64,000 bases of DNA. Source: Phycisphaerae bacterium. GTDB lineage: Bacteria > Planctomycetota > Phycisphaerae > UBA1845 > UTPLA1. The number at the start of each line of letters is the position of its first letter. The first letter of the stretch is position 1. Shown in pieces: positions 7,708-17,924 of this stretch. The notes under the pieces are model-generated. The model saw nothing but the letters and a program-made list of their open reading frames with translations, searched no databases and was not told the origin of the DNA. Position numbers and translations under genes: made by a program. The stretch is taken from contig DATEMU010000012.1 in assembly GCA_035275405.1 (NCBI GenBank), positions 124,001 to 188,000 on the forward strand, read 5' to 3'.

Positions 7708-9958
7708 TGACACTCACCTTGACATTGTCGTAATACACTTCCGCCCCGTTGCTCTTGTCCGTCGTGCCGTTGGAATACGCAAACAAGCCCGGACACCCTT
7801 CGCGGTTCGGACAGGGGTCCTCGAACTCGAGGGTCCACGCCTCGGGCTCCTTCTCCTCGCGCAGCCAGACCTTGGCCTGCACCTGCGCCGACTCCAGATT
7901 CATCTTTACGCGCAGTTTCATCCGGTACCACGCGTCCGTCTTCATCTCAAAGGGAATCTTCTTTCGCAGGCCGTGCGTCGGTTCATCCCTCCAACGGGAA
8001 AGCTCCAGCTCTTTCGCCTGGCCCAGCATGATCAGCTCGTACCGGCTGTTGATGATGCCCATGTCCGGCCGGAACCGCCGCCGTGCCAGCGTACCCAGCA
8101 AGTCCGCCTGCACGGTATACCCGCCCGCCACCGGTTCGCCGACGTACGCTCGCATCTTCCAGACCGGTGAGGGTTTGGCTTTTTCCGCCAGCTTCTGAAA
8201 CACCTTCGAATCGCCATATTTAACGATTTTCGTCTTGCCCATCGTGCCGGTCCATCCGGGCGGCGGCGCGTCTTCCTTCATCTGCTCGAACGTCTCGTAG
8301 ATAGGCAAACGCTGTGTGACGCGCGCCCGTGCCGTCGCGCTCAACCCGCCGACCTTTGCCGAGACCATCCCCGCGCTGAAGACCGGATGCGCCGAGGCGG
8401 TCAGCAATCCCTCCGGGCTCAATTCGCCCTTTACGCCCACCAGCGACCATTCCACCTTCGGCGTCGGGCCGTCCAGTTTTGCCCCGCTCTCACCGAAGAG
8501 CCGCACCTCGAACTGCGCCGTCCCACCGGGAATCAGGCTTACATCGGCCGGGAAGATCGTCATCGTCGTCGGCTTCTGTCCCGCCGCGCTGCGCTCCGCC
8601 GCCAAGGCCGGCACGGGAACGACGTCCGCTTTACTCTCCTTCGAACCGAGACAATAAGTCGCATAGCGCGTCATGAAATAGACGCGGCCCCCGCAGACCG
8701 TGGGCGAGCCGTAGAGTTCATCAATGGTGTGGTTCAACCCCTCGAATGTAACTTTGCTCAACTCTTCCGCATGATCGCCGGCATCCTTGAGGACCCAGAA
8801 CACGCCATTCTGCTCGCCGACATAGATGACGCCGTCCGCCGTCACCGTCGCGGAGCCCTTGCCCACGCGCCCGAGCTTGTGCTTCCAGACTGCCTTGCCG
8901 GTCTTCGCGTCGATGCAATGAAGGTTCGCCCCGTTGTCGACGTGATACAGCCGCCCGTTGGCCAGCGCCGGCGATGCATAGCCCGCGTCCAAGCCGTCCA
9001 GCCGCCAAACCTCGCCAGTCTTGGTAATGTCGCCGGTCTTGCTCGCGTCGATGCATACGAGCCGGCCCATCGTGGTGTTGTCGATGTTTTCCTCGCTGTG
9101 GGAGATATAGACGTACTTGCCGTCCGCGACGGGCGAGGAATTGCACCCCATCTTCGTCAACTTGAAGCTCCACACGATGCGCCCCGTCCGCGATTCCAGG
9201 CCATAGACCACGCCATCGCCGCCACCGCATATCAGTTGTCTCCGGCCGTCCACGACCGTCACGACCGGCGTCGCATAGACCGTATCCGCCGGCGGCATCA
9301 TCGATTCCGCCCACCACACGACCTTTCCCGTGCGTTTATCGAATGTCACGAAGCGGTGCGCCGGTTTGGCGTGATTGCCCCAATTGCTGCTCAGAAAGCT
9401 GACAATGACGCGATCCTCATCGATCGCCGGATTCACCAGCCGACCGCCGTACCCGCTCACTCGGTTGTATTCCTCCGTCAGGGAGTGTTTCCACAGCACC
9501 TTGCCGTCGCGATCGAGGCAGAGCATTTCCCCGCCGGTCCCGTGGGCGTACACATTGCCGGTCTCTTCATCGCCCGCCAGCGCCGTCCAGCCGACGCGCT
9601 GCGCGACGATGTCGCTGAAGAAAACATTGAAGTGATAATCCCAAATCGTCTTGCCCGTCTCAGCGTCGAGGCAGATGACACGCTCCTGCAAGCACTCCCC
9701 GTCGCCGACCGGCCCGATGAAATACATGCGGCCGTTCATGATCAGCGGCGTCGTCCGCCCGCCCTCGGGGCTCTTCCACAGCAGGTTCTCGCCGTCCGGC
9801 GACCACTTCGTCACCACCGCCTTCTCATACGCCATGCCGTTTTGCCCCGGCCCGCGCCACGTCGCCCAATCCGCAGCGCTTACCGGTAACACCATCGCAG
9901 CGACGCACGCGGCAATGACCGTAACAGTCCGATTCGATGCTCGAAATTCGTCTCTCAT
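7700..9958 (-). CDS. Secreted PQQ-like beta-propeller with Ig-like and lectin-like C-terminal domains
   Basis: A 752-residue exported protein. Residues 1-28 form a signal peptide (VTVIAACVAAMVLPVSAAD). Residues about 30-430 are a propeller that starts DWATWRGPGQNG and repeats blades of the type CLDAETGKTIWDYH, CIDAKTGKAVWKHK. Residues about 465-545 resemble a bacterial Ig-like domain (DVSLIPGGTAQFEVRLFG). The last 200 residues resemble a concanavalin-like jelly roll (YETFEQMKEDAPPPGW to YYDNVKVSVNE). It overlaps the following propeller gene and begins 12 nt after the PaaK-like gene, so all are probably one transcript. Role unknown; a surface or periplasmic binding function is the most cautious reading. 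Confidence 0.75.
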   Translation of the reverse strand: MRDEFRASNRTVTVIAACVAAMVLPVSAADWATWRGPGQNGMAYEKAVVTKWSPDGENLLWKSPEGGRTTPLIMNGRMYFIGPVGDGECLQERVICLDAETGKTIWDYHFNVFFSDIVAQRVGWTALAGDEETGNVYAHGTGGEMLCLDRDGKVLWKHSLTEEYNRVSGYGGRLVNPAIDEDRVIVSFLSSNWGNHAKPAHRFVTFDKRTGKVVWWAESMMPPADTVYATPVVTVVDGRRQLICGGGDGVVYGLESRTGRIVWSFKLTKMGCNSSPVADGKYVYISHSEENIDNTTMGRLVCIDASKTGDITKTGEVWRLDGLDAGYASPALANGRLYHVDNGANLHCIDAKTGKAVWKHKLGRVGKGSATVTADGVIYVGEQNGVFWVLKDAGDHAEELSKVTFEGLNHTIDELYGSPTVCGGRVYFMTRYATYCLGSKESKADVVPVPALAAERSAAGQKPTTMTIFPADVSLIPGGTAQFEVRLFGESGAKLDGPTPKVEWSLVGVKGELSPEGLLTASAHPVFSAGMVSAKVGGLSATARARVTQRLPIYETFEQMKEDAPPPGWTGTMGKTKIVKYGDSKVFQKLAEKAKPSPVWKMRAYVGEPVAGGYTVQADLLGTLARRRFRPDMGIINSRYELIMLGQAKELELSRWRDEPTHGLRKKIPFEMKTDAWYRMKLRVKMNLESAQVQAKVWLREEKEPEAWTLEFEDPCPNREGCPGLFAYSNGTTDKSNGAEVYYDNVKVSVNE

Positions 9959-9970
9959 GTTTCGCCGTCC

Positions 9971-11254
9971 CTAACTCTCTCGAATCACTCTTTTGGCCTT
10001 CATCTCGAACCGCGGCAGACTTCCCGCCGCCACCACACGGACCTCCGGCTTGAACAACAGCCGATCGTGAATCGCCCTTTCCACCCGGGCCGCCACCGGC
10101 GCTGCGTCGCCGCTACCCTCCGCTTCGACCTCGATCGTCAACGCGGTCATAGCCCCTTTCGCCGCCACATACACGCGGAATTCGGCCACGCCCCCGACGC
10201 CCCGCACGATATCTTCAACGGCTGCCGGGAAGACATTGTTCCCGCGAATAAACAGCATGTCGTCAATACGTCCAAGGATACCGCCTTCCATCCGGGCGAA
10301 CCAGCGGCCGCATGCACATCGCTCCCGCGTCACCCGCACTTGATCCCCGGTGCGATAGCGGATGACCGGCCAGCCCCACCGGCCCAGATTGGTCACGACC
10401 AATTCACCCGCCTGGCCGTCCGGCAAGGCCGTCCCGCTCGCCGGATCGACGACCTCGACGATGAATTCGCTTTCAATGAGATGCACGCCGCCGGGCGACT
10501 GGACACACTCAAAACCGTGCGGCCCAGTCTCCGTCATTCCCGTGTGGTCGAATACCCGCGCGCCCCAGGCCCCCTCGATCGCCTCGCGCGTCGCCGACAT
10601 ACTCCCCCCCGGCTCGCCCGCAACGATGAGCAAGCGCACCTTCGAGCCCGCCAAATCCAACTTCTCCGCCGCCGCGATCTCCGCCAAGCGCAGGGCATAG
10701 GTCGGCGTGCAGCAAACGACGGTTACATTATTTGCAAGAATGTAGGCGAGTCGCGCGGAGGTCGACATCCCGCCTGCCGGCAGGGACATATTCCCCATTG
10801 CGACGGCGCTTTCAAATGCCGCCCAGAAACCGATGAACGGCCCGAACGAAAACGCGAAGGCGAACCGATCCTCCGATATTACTCCCGCACCGCGATAGAT
10901 GATCCCCCAGCACCGTTTCCACCACTCCCAATCCTTCGCCCGATCGAGCACGCGGAGGGGTACGCCCGTGCTGCCCGACGTTTGATGCAAACGGCAATAC
11001 TCCGATGGGGGATACGTGAGGTTTGTTCCGTACGGTCGATGGGTAGCTTGATCCGCTTCGAGTTCCGCCCGCGTCGTAATGGGCAGCGATTCAAATTCGC
11101 TCACCGCACGCTCGGCCGTCCAGCCGACGAACTTGGTGCGGTAAAAGGGATTGTGAGGCAGGATTTCATCGAGCATGGCCGCCAGCTTTCGCCGTTGTAG
11201 CGCGGCCAGGGAAGGGCGGTCCAGCGTCTCTTCTTCAGCAATGTGATAAGCCAT
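9971..11254 (-). CDS. PaaK-family acyl/aryl-CoA ligase-like enzyme
   Basis: From ATG 11254 the protein has 427 residues, the usual size of phenylacetate-CoA ligases (about 430); a TTG at 11314 would add 20 residues of low-complexity sequence. The first motif is LHQTSGSTGVPLRV (about 90-103), then DHTGMTETG in the position of the adenylate-binding motif, YRTGDQVRV with the Asp that contacts ribose, and a C-terminal hinge with GRIDDMLFIRGNNVFP typical of PaaK. A cysteine pair CACGRW sits just before the hinge, as in many family members. Both domains are present, so CoA ester formation is plausible. The substrate is unknown; the neighbours are an amine oxidase and secreted propellers, not phenylacetate genes. 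Confidence 0.8.
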   Translation of the reverse strand: MAYHIAEEETLDRPSLAALQRRKLAAMLDEILPHNPFYRTKFVGWTAERAVSEFESLPITTRAELEADQATHRPYGTNLTYPPSEYCRLHQTSGSTGVPLRVLDRAKDWEWWKRCWGIIYRGAGVISEDRFAFAFSFGPFIGFWAAFESAVAMGNMSLPAGGMSTSARLAYILANNVTVVCCTPTYALRLAEIAAAEKLDLAGSKVRLLIVAGEPGGSMSATREAIEGAWGARVFDHTGMTETGPHGFECVQSPGGVHLIESEFIVEVVDPASGTALPDGQAGELVVTNLGRWGWPVIRYRTGDQVRVTRERCACGRWFARMEGGILGRIDDMLFIRGNNVFPAAVEDIVRGVGGVAEFRVYVAAKGAMTALTIEVEAEGSGDAAPVAARVERAIHDRLLFKPEVRVVAAGSLPRFEMKAKRVIRES

Positions 11255-11333
11255 CGCGCGCCCGTCGGGCGGGCTCTGCCCCGCCGTCCTTTTCGCATCG
11301 CCCGTTAGCGACAACGAACCGCCGATTATAGAT

Positions 11334-12464
11334 TCACTTCAGCAACCGGGCGATGGAGAACAACTCGATCGGCGACGCCGTGCGGCCGTCCACGATGAGG
11401 TCGCTCAGCACTCGCCCGACCAGGCCGGAAAACTTGAACCCGTGCCCCGAAAAACCCCCGGCGACGGAGACGTTTTCATGGCGGGGATGGCGATCGATGA
11501 TGAAATGGTCGTCCGGCGTATTCGTGTAGAGACAGACTTTCGCGTCCAGCAGCTTTCCGTCGGCCTCCGGCAGGTGGCGCAGGAGATACGATCGGATGTC
11601 CGCTTCATCCGCCGCGGAGACCGTCCGATCCGCCGTATCGGCCGTCGTCGCGGTACCGCCGTGATGCCGTGCGACCTTGACCGCGCCGTCGCCGACATGC
11701 GGCAGGCCGTAATAGCTGCGATCGGACAGGAAGTGAATGAAGACCGGCATCCGCCCGACGGCGAACGCCTCCGCCTCGGCTGGCGCGAACCACGCCTGCA
11801 CCTGCCGCTCAATTATCAGTGGCAATCCAAGTTGCGCCGCGATGACCGGCAACCACGCCCCCGCCGTGATCACGAGATGGCGAGCTTCGAACCGTTCGCC
11901 GCCCGCCTGGACGACCACGCCGCCCGGCGTTGCCGACCAACCCTCGACCCGCGCCCGCTGGAGTATCCGGCAACCTCGCGCCTCGGCCAGCCGCACGTGC
12001 GCCGCCACGCACTTCTCCGGAAACAACATCCCGCCATCCGCTTCAAAGACACCGACATCGCCCTCATTCGGCTGAAAGACCGACCAGCGCCGCCGAATCT
12101 CGTCGGCCGCCAGGAACTCATGCGGCAACTCGTGGCGCTCCACGCTTTCTCGAACTCCGAGAATGCACTCATGCCCCGCCGGGCCCATGTTCAGGCACCC
12201 GGTCGTCTGCATGAGCGTCTCTCCGCTCGCCGCCTCCAACTCATGCCAGAGCGCATAGCATTCGTGCAGCAGCGGCACATACCGCGGGTCCTCGAAATAC
12301 GCCTTGCGGATCACCCGCGTCCGCCCATGCGAACTCCCCCGGTCATGTCCGATCTCGAATTGCTCGATCCCCAGGACGGAGAGCCCGCGCCGCGCAAGGT
12401 GATAACACGCCGCGCTGCCCATCGCGCCAACGCCGAGAACGACCGCGTCGTACTTCTTGGACAT
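11334..12464 (-). CDS. Monomeric sarcosine oxidase / N-methyl-L-tryptophan oxidase-like flavoenzyme
   Basis: A 376-residue protein, the standard size of MSOX-type oxidases (about 370-390). The N-terminus has the FAD dinucleotide motif VVLGVGAMGSAACYHLARRG, followed by GSSHGRTRVIRKAYFE, which is the SHGxTR segment of the family. Near the C-terminus KVCLYTNTPDDHFIID contains the Cys that forms the covalent bond to FAD in this family, and GGFSGHGFKFS completes the flavin site. These enzymes oxidise N-methyl or secondary amino acids, giving H2O2 and usually formaldehyde plus the amine. The exact substrate cannot be read from the sequence. It is the first gene of a four-gene minus-strand operon. 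Confidence 0.8.
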   Translation of the reverse strand: MSKKYDAVVLGVGAMGSAACYHLARRGLSVLGIEQFEIGHDRGSSHGRTRVIRKAYFEDPRYVPLLHECYALWHELEAASGETLMQTTGCLNMGPAGHECILGVRESVERHELPHEFLAADEIRRRWSVFQPNEGDVGVFEADGGMLFPEKCVAAHVRLAEARGCRILQRARVEGWSATPGGVVVQAGGERFEARHLVITAGAWLPVIAAQLGLPLIIERQVQAWFAPAEAEAFAVGRMPVFIHFLSDRSYYGLPHVGDGAVKVARHHGGTATTADTADRTVSAADEADIRSYLLRHLPEADGKLLDAKVCLYTNTPDDHFIIDRHPRHENVSVAGGFSGHGFKFSGLVGRVLSDLIVDGRTASPIELFSIARLLK

Positions 12465-12900
12465 AGGTTCATTGCAGGAGCGGATGGGGAATCCGTCAAT
12501 CGTTTTCCCAACGGCGCTGCCTGCTGGCGCCGTCGGAGTCGAAATTCCACGTCAGATGATGTTCGACTTTGGCGTGCCCGCAAAGTCGTTTTTCGGCGAC
12601 GGCAGACCGCGGCACCCCATTGACCTACTGAGGTGTTTGCTGACCGGCTGGCCTTCATCGAGCCGGGCCAACGGTTCCGCCAGCGTTCGCCGGCCCAATT
12701 CGGGATTTAAACGCGCATTATTGCTGTTGGACCATAAGTCGTTTCGGCTTAGTTGGTTAAGCCGCTTCCCGGTCTTCTGAAAAAAAACGCGGCAATCTGC
12801 CGTTGCGCCCTTTCGCCACGACCGACTCTGTAGAATGAAGTCGGCGGGATTCCCATTCGATTGGCCCGCGACCGGTCACGGCGTGCAAAAGGAGCGGCCA
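12465..12900. other. Intergenic region, divergent genes; one hairpin
   Basis: 436 nt between the oxidase (minus) and the giant mosaic protein (plus). I see no convincing coding sequence. It contains a perfect inverted repeat CGGCTTA / TAAGCCG with a 6-nt loop at 12745-12764, followed by an A-run; this could be an operator or the end of a small transcript. The Shine-Dalgarno AAAGGAG for the plus-strand gene is at its right end. Confidence 0.4.
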
Positions 12901-15900
12901 ATGCATCAGGATCATTTCCATTGGATAACGGCGTATCCGCGCCCCGTCCGCAAGTCCTCGCTTCCGCTTGCCCTGAGCGTGATGGGCGCGCTCGTGTTCG
13001 CGGTCGGCCCCGTCCGCGCGCAGGACTGTAATCTGAACGGGATTCCGGACGCCTGCGACATCAGTTGTGGCATCTCCGGCGGTCCGTGCGACGTGCCCGG
13101 TTGCGGGACGAAGACGGATTGTGACTCTAACGGTGTGCCGGATGATTGTGACACCATTGAAACCAACGTGGCGCTTCATTTTGATGGGGCGAACGATCTC
13201 GTGGTACTACCCAACGATCTGATACGCGTCCGCAATGTCATCACGATCGAGGCCTGGTTTCGCACGACGGGCAATGGGATTATTGTTGGGTATCAGAGTT
13301 CCGGGTATCCTAGCAGCCCCAGTTTTCGCACGCCCCTTCTTTATGTGGGTACGGATGGAAAACTGCGCGGGAAGCTCTACAACAACGACAGCTCTAACCC
13401 CATTACCAGCGCCGCTCCCGTCAACGACGGTAATTGGCACCATGCGGCCGTTGTCGCGAACGTCAACGTGCAGTCTCTCTATCTTGACGGGGCCGTCGTA
13501 AACCCTGTTCCTCAGGCGGGCGCGATCAACAATGACAGCAAGTCCTTTAACCAGATCGGGATGGGGTTCGCCACAAACGAGTGGCCGGCAACACCCAATA
13601 ACTGGTTTCCTTTCAACGGCGATATTGACGAGGTACGGATCTGGGATCGAGCGCTGAGCGCCCCGCAAATAGCGGACAACATGTCGCGCTCGCTGGTCGG
13701 GCCACAGGCCGGCCTGATCGGCTCATGGACGTTTCGTCAGGGAGGGGGCCAAGTAGCCGCCGACGATTCGGGAACCGGCAACCCTGGGACCTTGGGGGTC
13801 AACGCCGGCGCCGGCGGGGACCTTTCCGACCCTACGTGGTTCGCGGCGAGCCTCAATCTGTCGTCATTCGTAGACTGCAACGACAACATGATCCCCGACT
13901 CCTGCGATTTGGACGTCCAAGCCAGTGTCGATTGCAATACAAACGACATTCCGGACGAATGTGAATTCGCTGGAACCGTGGATTGCAATTCGAACGGCAT
14001 CATCGATCTTTGCGAGCCTGGAGGCGCTGAGGATTGCAACACCAACGGCATCCCGAACTTTTGCGAAATCGCCGCGGGGGCGGCCGATTGTAACTCGAAC
14101 GGCATTCCGGACGACTGCGAGATCAGCACAGACCAGAACGAGACGTTTGCCAGAGGGACTTTTGTCAGTGCCGATGACGTCGGATGGACAAACCCGTCGT
14201 CCGGCCCCGGTTGGTTCTTTACGGCCGTAAGCTTCGCCCTGACCGGAGACGTAATTCAGAGCGCGTTTATCGACCACGGGCAGGCCACCGCGATGACTGC
14301 CGCGTTTGATTTCGGGTCCGAGGGCGGCAGCGTCACCTTCGACTGGGCGATACAGTCCGAGGGATGTTGCGATCCCCTGCGTTTCGACATTGACGACCTC
14401 AATGTGCTGGACCGTCGAGGATTCCAGACTGGTACAAACACATTTGATGTTTCTGCGGGTATTCATACACTGCGATGGCAGTATTCCAAGGACGGGAGCG
14501 TAGCTACGGGCGCTGATGCCGCCGCCATCGATAATGTGATCCTGATTTCATCCGCCACGCGAGATTGCAATACGAATGGCACCCTTGACGAATGCGAGCT
14601 TGCGAGTGGCTCCAGCGAAGATTGCAATACGAACTCTACTCCTGATGAATGCGAATTTGGCGGGACATTCGACTGTAATTCAAACGGAATAACCGATCTG
14701 TGTGAGACAGGCGGCGCACAAGATTGCAATGCCAACGGCATCCCCGATCTATGCGATATCATCGCCGGGGCCGATGATTGTGACTCCAATACCGTCCCCG
14801 ACGAATGCGAAATTGACGACGCGCCCGGCTATCTTAACTTCGACGGAATTAACGATTTTGCAAACGTTATCATAGACGTTTCTGAAACGTCGTACAGTGT
14901 CTCTCTCTGGTTTCGAACGACGACTCCAAATGGAGGACTCTTCTGTGTAAAGGACGGTACCCTGTTCAATAGCACGGGTGAAGACAGGCAGATTCACTTG
15001 TCGAATGGGAATCTGTTCGCCAGGGTGTGGTCTGAGGAGAGCATCGCAACAAGCGGTACAAACTTTGCGGACGGGCAGTGGCATCACCTGGTTCACACAC
15101 TCGGTTCAAGTATTAATGGTCAGCAAATTTATGTGGATGGGGTCCGGCGAGCAAGCGGAAGTAAGTCCTCCTCGAATTTCAATTGGCAGACGGGTATACA
15201 CATTGGTTGGAGCTCGATGCTCGGCGCCAACTACTTTACGGGAGAGATTGACGAAGTCCGAGTTTGGAATACTACGTTGACGGCAAACGAAGTTGCCCAA
15301 GACCGTACTGCGGCAATACCCCAATCCGCTAGCCTCATCGGACGGTGGAGCTTTGCGGAACAGAAATCCGAGCCATCAATTCTCGATATGTCGGGTCAGT
15401 CTCATAACGGATCATTAGGCGCCAGCCTTGCCGTCGCGAGCGATGATCCGACTCGAGTATCGGCAGCCACACACCCGCCTTTGTATGTTGACTGTAACAT
15501 GAACTCGACGCTCGACAGCTGCGACATTGCGGATGGGACAAGTCAGGACTGCAATTCAAACGTGACGCCCGACGAGTGCGAGTTCGCGGGCCTGGTCGAC
15601 TGCAATTCCAACGGCACTATCGACCTGTGCGATCCGAATGGCACGGAGGATTGCAACAGCAACGGTACGCCGGACTTTTGTGATATCGCCGCTACGAGTT
15701 CCGATTGTAACACCAATGGTGTTCCGGATGAATGTGAGCTCAATCAGGGACCCCTGACTCCGCCGGTCGGATCCGTCACGAATCCTTCAAATGGGCATTA
15801 CTACTTACTGACTTCATCAGCGATGCCGTGGCCGAGTGCGGAAGCCTACGCCGTTAGTTTAGGGGGTCATCTGGCGACAGTGCGCAGCGCTGCTGACAAT

Positions 15901-17916
15901 CAGTGGATAGTCCAGACCTTCGATCCATTGACCGCACAAACCTCGGTGTTTATCGGTTTCAACGATATTGAAATCGAAGGTACCTGGCGCTGGTCCAGCG
16001 GAGAGCCTGCAGGGTATACGAATTGGTTGTCAGGCGAGCCGAACAACAGCGGCAATGAAGATTGGGCTGAACTCCTTTTATCAACTGGCCAATGGAACGA
16101 TATTCCCAATAGCCGTTTTGCGCTCCTAGAGCTACCACCGTCCAATGACTGCAACCAAAATGGCATCCTCGATGAATGCGATATCTCGAGCGGCGCCAGC
16201 CAGGATTGCAACGAGAACGGCAGGCCCGACGAATGCGAATTTGCCAGTATGCTGGATTGCAATAGTAACGGTATCATGGATCTTTGTGAGACTGGAGGCA
16301 CAGCGGACTGCGACGGAGACGAAACGACGGATTTTTGCGAAATCGCCGCCGGTGCCGACGATTGCAATTCCAACAGTATTCCCGACTCCTGCGACTTCGC
16401 GGCAGTCAGTAGAGCGCTTAACTTTGACGGAGCGAATGACTTGGTGCGCGTACCGGGCGCCGATTCGTTGGAGCCGACGGACAACCTGACGGTCGAATGC
16501 TGGATTCGCCCGGACTCGGTCGGCCCCCAGCATTGTCGGATCATCCGCAAGCACACCGGCGCGGGGTACATACTTTCGTGGCGACAGAACTTCCTGAATC
16601 GATTACAGCTTCGCATCGACAAGAACACAGGTAGCGTCAACGTGACAGACACGGTCGACACTACCACCTACCTTGGTACCTGGATTCACGTCGCCGGAGT
16701 TTATTCCGCTACCGGGAATTCAGCCGAGTTGTATGTCAATGGCGTACTGAAGTCGTCGACTCCTGCTGCCGGACCCTTACTCTATTCCGTCGGGGACCTC
16801 GGCATCGGCAATTCCACGCTACCTATCGAAGGCTTTGACGGCCTGATCGACGAAGTCCGCATCTGGAGCGTCGCCCGAAGTCAGGCCGACATCGTGGCGA
16901 ACATGAACCTGAAACTCCGAGGCGACGAAACTGGCTTGGTGGGATACTGGTCCTTCGACGAGGGAACCGGTCAGACCGCCAACGATGCGTCGACTTATGG
17001 AAACGATGGGACGCTGGGCAACGATGCGAATCCTGGGGGTGACGCGCTCGATCCGCTTTGGGTCTCGCCCGGCGCGGAAACAAATGTCGGCGACTGCAAC
17101 ACCAACGGCATCCTCGACGAATGCGACATCGCCGGTGGGACCAGCCAGGACTGCAATTCCAACGGCACGCCGGACGAGTGCGAGCCGGACGAAGACTGCA
17201 ATACGAACGCCGTCCAGGACATCTGCGACATCGCGGCCGGGACGAGCGTCGACTGTAACACCAATGGTACTCCGGACGAGTGCGAACCCGGCGGTACGAT
17301 GGACTGCAACACCAACAGCACGAGCGATCTTTGCGACTTGTTTAACGGAACGAGCGAAGATTGCGACGGCAATCTCGTGCCCGACGACTGCCAAGGCGAC
17401 TTCGATCACGATACGGTCATCGACGCCTGCGATAATTGCCCCTACAACCCCAACATCAAACAGGGTGACGGCGACAGCGACGATACGGGCGACATCTGCG
17501 ACAATTGCCCGCTCGAATCCAACGGCGATCAACTTGATTCGGACAATGACGGCCTGGGAGACGTGTGCGACAACTGTCCGTTCGTCCCCAACGCCTTGAA
17601 CCAGGCGGACGCAGACAGCGATGGGGTCGGCAATGTGTGCGATGTCTGTCCCGGGTTCGATGACAACGACGACCTGGATGTCGACTGCATCCCCGACGCC
17701 TGCGATCTCTGTCCCACCCGGGCGACCGGCGACGTGAATGGCGACGGGCTGGTCGACGGTTGTGACACCGCGCCATTTGTTGACGTCATGCTCAATGGCA
17801 CCGTCTCATTCCTGAAGTTGTGCGCGTCGGACGTCAATGGCGACTTCGAAGTGAACAACGCGGACATCGGGCCGTTTTGTGAATTGCTGATGGCTGGAGG
17901 TTGCCAAGCCGAATAG
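12901..17916 (+). CDS. Giant secreted mosaic protein: LamG, C-type lectin-like, Ca-binding and dockerin-like repeats
   Basis: From ATG 12901 (AAAGGAG 7 nt upstream) the protein has 1671 residues. A signal peptide ends near AVGPVRA|QDC. Then come blocks of short 'DCNxNGIPDxCD/E' units separated by globular domains: LamG-like 1 (about 90-310), a beta domain (410-553), LamG-like 2 (644-847), a C-type lectin-like domain (960-1077, with WPSAEAYAVSLGGHLATV and WNDIP), LamG-like 3 (1170-1378). It ends with thrombospondin type 3-like Ca-binding repeats (DNDGLGDVCDNCP, 1501-1607) and a dockerin-like pair of Ca loops (DVNGDGLVDGCD, DVNGDFEVNNAD). Each short unit offers acidic residues and two cysteines. 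A cell-surface or matrix adhesin is the natural reading; ligand unknown. Confidence 0.8.
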   Translation: MHQDHFHWITAYPRPVRKSSLPLALSVMGALVFAVGPVRAQDCNLNGIPDACDISCGISGGPCDVPGCGTKTDCDSNGVPDDCDTIETNVALHFDGANDLVVLPNDLIRVRNVITIEAWFRTTGNGIIVGYQSSGYPSSPSFRTPLLYVGTDGKLRGKLYNNDSSNPITSAAPVNDGNWHHAAVVANVNVQSLYLDGAVVNPVPQAGAINNDSKSFNQIGMGFATNEWPATPNNWFPFNGDIDEVRIWDRALSAPQIADNMSRSLVGPQAGLIGSWTFRQGGGQVAADDSGTGNPGTLGVNAGAGGDLSDPTWFAASLNLSSFVDCNDNMIPDSCDLDVQASVDCNTNDIPDECEFAGTVDCNSNGIIDLCEPGGAEDCNTNGIPNFCEIAAGAADCNSNGIPDDCEISTDQNETFARGTFVSADDVGWTNPSSGPGWFFTAVSFALTGDVIQSAFIDHGQATAMTAAFDFGSEGGSVTFDWAIQSEGCCDPLRFDIDDLNVLDRRGFQTGTNTFDVSAGIHTLRWQYSKDGSVATGADAAAIDNVILISSATRDCNTNGTLDECELASGSSEDCNTNSTPDECEFGGTFDCNSNGITDLCETGGAQDCNANGIPDLCDIIAGADDCDSNTVPDECEIDDAPGYLNFDGINDFANVIIDVSETSYSVSLWFRTTTPNGGLFCVKDGTLFNSTGEDRQIHLSNGNLFARVWSEESIATSGTNFADGQWHHLVHTLGSSINGQQIYVDGVRRASGSKSSSNFNWQTGIHIGWSSMLGANYFTGEIDEVRVWNTTLTANEVAQDRTAAIPQSASLIGRWSFAEQKSEPSILDMSGQSHNGSLGASLAVASDDPTRVSAATHPPLYVDCNMNSTLDSCDIADGTSQDCNSNVTPDECEFAGLVDCNSNGTIDLCDPNGTEDCNSNGTPDFCDIAATSSDCNTNGVPDECELNQGPLTPPVGSVTNPSNGHYYLLTSSAMPWPSAEAYAVSLGGHLATVRSAADNQWIVQTFDPLTAQTSVFIGFNDIEIEGTWRWSSGEPAGYTNWLSGEPNNSGNEDWAELLLSTGQWNDIPNSRFALLELPPSNDCNQNGILDECDISSGASQDCNENGRPDECEFASMLDCNSNGIMDLCETGGTADCDGDETTDFCEIAAGADDCNSNSIPDSCDFAAVSRALNFDGANDLVRVPGADSLEPTDNLTVECWIRPDSVGPQHCRIIRKHTGAGYILSWRQNFLNRLQLRIDKNTGSVNVTDTVDTTTYLGTWIHVAGVYSATGNSAELYVNGVLKSSTPAAGPLLYSVGDLGIGNSTLPIEGFDGLIDEVRIWSVARSQADIVANMNLKLRGDETGLVGYWSFDEGTGQTANDASTYGNDGTLGNDANPGGDALDPLWVSPGAETNVGDCNTNGILDECDIAGGTSQDCNSNGTPDECEPDEDCNTNAVQDICDIAAGTSVDCNTNGTPDECEPGGTMDCNTNSTSDLCDLFNGTSEDCDGNLVPDDCQGDFDHDTVIDACDNCPYNPNIKQGDGDSDDTGDICDNCPLESNGDQLDSDNDGLGDVCDNCPFVPNALNQADADSDGVGNVCDVCPGFDDNDDLDVDCIPDACDLCPTRATGDVNGDGLVDGCDTAPFVDVMLNGTVSFLKLCASDVNGDFEVNNADIGPFCELLMAGGCQAE

Positions 17917-17924
17917 CCAGCGCG

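Noticed and set aside
8387..9889. A 500-codon plus-strand frame opposite the second propeller gene.
   Set aside because: The minus-strand propeller has repeated blade motifs and a signal peptide; the plus frame is a shadow rich in Arg and His.
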